Shown here piece by piece: positions 62,833-64,000 of a stretch of DNA of 64,000 nt. The position numbers and the translations under genes are program-made. Below the pieces are notes generated by a model that did not search any database, was not told where the DNA came from, and was given only the letters and a program-made list of their open reading frames with translations. Position 1 is the first letter of the stretch. Each line of letters begins with the position of its first letter. This stretch comes from Dyadobacter sp. 676 (GTDB lineage: Bacteria; Bacteroidota; Bacteroidia; Cytophagales; Spirosomataceae): contig NZ_CP159289.1 in NCBI RefSeq assembly GCF_040448675.1, forward strand, positions 2,480,001-2,544,000, in the 5' to 3' direction.

Positions 62833-63276
62833 CACCGCGTCGCTAAACAACAAAATGCCTAGGTGCAGCGCACCGTAAGAGTTGTAGAAACAGCGTCGCG
62901 AAACAACAGAATGCCAAGGTGCAACGCACCGTAAGATTTGTAGAACAGCGTCGCGAAACAACAGAATGCCTAGGTGCAGCGCACCGTAAGAGTCGTAGAA
63001 ACAGCGTCGCGAAACAACAGAATGCCAAGGTGCAGCGCACCGTAAGATTTGTAGAACAGCGTCGCGAAACAACAGAATGCCTAGGTGCAGCGCACCGTAA
63101 GAGTTGTAGAAACAGCGTCGCTAAACAACAAAATGCCAAGGCGCAGCGCACCAAAAGATTTGTCGAAACAGCGTCGCTAAACAACAAATTGCCAAGGTGC
63201 AGCGCACCAAAGATTTGTAGAACAGCGTTGCGAAACAACAAATTGCCAAGGTGCAGCGCACCGTAAGAGTCGTAAA
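62833..63276 (+). repeat. Tandem array of eight 54-57-bp palindrome-bearing units
   Basis: Units start at about 62833, 62890, 62945, 63001, 63056, 63112, 63168 and 63222. Each contains ACAGCGTCGCGAAACAACA, an AATGCC(A/T)AGG block and the palindrome GGTGCAGCGCACC (5-bp arms, 3-nt loop). Early units alternate CCTAGG/CCAAGG and GAGTTGTAGAA/GATTTGTAGA, so 62890-63000 and 63001-63111 are near-identical 111-bp dimers. Later units diverge. There are no variable spacers, so this is not CRISPR. Long ORFs across the array on both strands are repeat translations. It ends 24 bp before the transposase gene. Confidence 0.9.
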
Positions 63277-63300
63277 TTGTATAAAACACACATTATCAAA

Positions 63301-63774
63301 ATGGCAAATACCTATACACAACTATACATACATGTTGTCTTTTCGGTGAAGGGCCGTGAAAACCTGATCAAAAAAGAGTGGAAAAACGATTTGTATGCGT
63401 ACATCGGAGGAATTATCCTCAACCACCGGTCGAAGCCTTTGGCGATGAATGGAATGCCCGATCACATCCACATGTTGATTGGCTACAATCCATCGACATC
63501 GTTGTCGGCACTGGTTGAAGAAATCAAAACCTCTTCGAACAAATGGATCAAGGAGCGTTTTAATCTCCCGGACTTCCATTGGCAAAAAGGTTATGGAGCG
63601 TTCTCATACAGTCGGAGTAGCATCGACAACGTGATTCGATACATCGCCAACCAGGAAGAGCATCACAGGAAAACAACGTTCCGTGAAGAATACCTTCAAA
63701 TGTTGCGAGATTTTGAAGTGGAGTACAAAAATGAATATCTGTTTGATTTCCAGGAAATTTTTGAGTGGAGTTAG
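63301..63774 (+). CDS. IS200/IS605-type Y1 transposase, probable REP-associated tyrosine transposase
   Basis: The ATG at 63301 gives 157 residues (MANTYTQLYIHVVFSVKGRE). The HUH metal motif is DHIHMLIG (His55, His57), and the likely catalytic Tyr is Tyr114 in NVIRYIANQEEHH. WQKGYGAFSYSRSS and the length match complete single-domain Y1 transposases. No TnpB is present. The tandem palindromes directly upstream suggest a RAYT that mobilises or maintains those repeats through single-strand cleavage. It appears intact. Confidence 0.92.
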   Translation: MANTYTQLYIHVVFSVKGRENLIKKEWKNDLYAYIGGIILNHRSKPLAMNGMPDHIHMLIGYNPSTSLSALVEEIKTSSNKWIKERFNLPDFHWQKGYGAFSYSRSSIDNVIRYIANQEEHHRKTTFREEYLQMLRDFEVEYKNEYLFDFQEIFEWS

Positions 63775-63821
63775 CAGATACCGAATGAAATTTCCCATAA
63801 TAATTGAAACAACCAATCTCA

Positions 63822-64000
63822 ATGAAAACCAAAGCGTTATCCTTTATCTTAGGTATTGTCCTGCTGGGATGTGCCTCTCAGCAAACCTCCCAGAACGCAT
63901 CGGTTAAAACTGCTTCCTCCAAAGGCGAAGCGAAAGCCCGCCGACTGGAAATCCTGTTTCTGGGCGACAAGGGCCATCACAAGCCCGCCGAACGCGTTCC
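63822..64000 (+). CDS. ThuA/PVC-type haem-binding lipoprotein, N-terminal fragment (cut by window edge)
   Basis: The first 59 codons read a lipoprotein signal (ILGIVLLGC, Cys17), a Ser/Ala/Lys linker, then RRLEILFLGDKGHHKPAERV. This opening is that of large Bacteroidota and Planctomycetes proteins with a ThuA-like domain followed by a PVC-type membrane-bound dehydrogenase and a cytochrome c CxxCH domain. Only the start is visible, so the later domains are inferred. Confidence 0.7.
   Translation, partial: MKTKALSFILGIVLLGCASQQTSQNASVKTASSKGEAKARRLEILFLGDKGHHKPAERV

Noticed and set aside
62833..63276. CRISPR-like appearance of the array
   Set aside because: Units are contiguous and similar along their full length, with no variable spacers and no cas genes.
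62758..63289. Open frames of 104-148 residues across the repeat array on both strands
   Set aside because: They are translations of the tandem repeat in several frames (repeated RCAAPRHS/GALHLGILLF patterns), with no signal for a gene.

Overview
The window is a 64 kb chromosomal segment of a Bacteroidota bacterium, most likely a member of the Cytophagales (Spirosomataceae, Dyadobacter-like). Supporting signs are promoters of the Bacteroidota type (TTTG, 19-20 bp, TAnnTTTG), a PorE-like lipoprotein of the type IX secretion system (T9SS), a giant subtilase ending in a T9SS sorting domain, a FecI-type ECF sigma factor, and many lipoproteins and carbohydrate-active enzymes. The family placement rests on gene style only.

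Layout. 1-1.4 kb: 3' part of a str operon on the minus strand (rpsL, rpsG, start of fusA), with a terminator and a second promoter before fusA. 1.7-11.8 kb: PorE-like lipoprotein, truncated cryptochrome/photolyase, lemA plus two TPM-domain genes, a coiled-coil membrane protein, a POT peptide transporter and an M13 peptidase. 12-22.5 kb: an amino-sugar locus. On the minus strand it reads GH20 hexosaminidase, ROK kinase, FucP-like transporter, XylR-like regulator. Divergently it reads a NagX/DUF5009 membrane protein, an unassigned glycoside-hydrolase-like protein and an HpcH/HpaI aldolase. 22.5-29 kb: nucleoside hydrolase and the subtilase. 29-35.4 kb: housekeeping genes (aroE, ribD, prmC, moxR-type ATPase, yidD, lgt) and an ECF sigma factor. 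35.9-44.8 kb: a tightly packed cluster with a PfkB-kinase/HAD-phosphatase fusion, two paralogous secreted propeller plus helical-domain proteins, a YdjC-type deacetylase and a YidR-like lipoprotein. This cluster is the best candidate for an undescribed pathway. 45.5-51 kb: hexuronate catabolism (LacI regulator with a visible operator, uxuA, SDR oxidoreductase, ThuA protein, Gfo/Idh oxidoreductase). 51-57.7 kb: AraC regulator, small lipoprotein, ketose epimerase, and a siderophore receptor with a PepSY membrane protein. 58-64 kb: bioB, GH125 mannosidase, GNAT, Gfo/Idh, a palindromic repeat array beside an IS200-like (REP-associated) transposase, and the start of a ThuA/PVC-type lipoprotein.

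Five reading frames are each broken by what looks like one extra base in a short homopolymer (about 11.79, 19.10, 28.55, 42.58 and 57.93 kb). Removing one base restores family-typical ends in four of them. The pattern suggests sequencing error in a draft assembly, although real pseudogenes or slippage cannot be excluded. No tRNA, rRNA or CRISPR array was seen.
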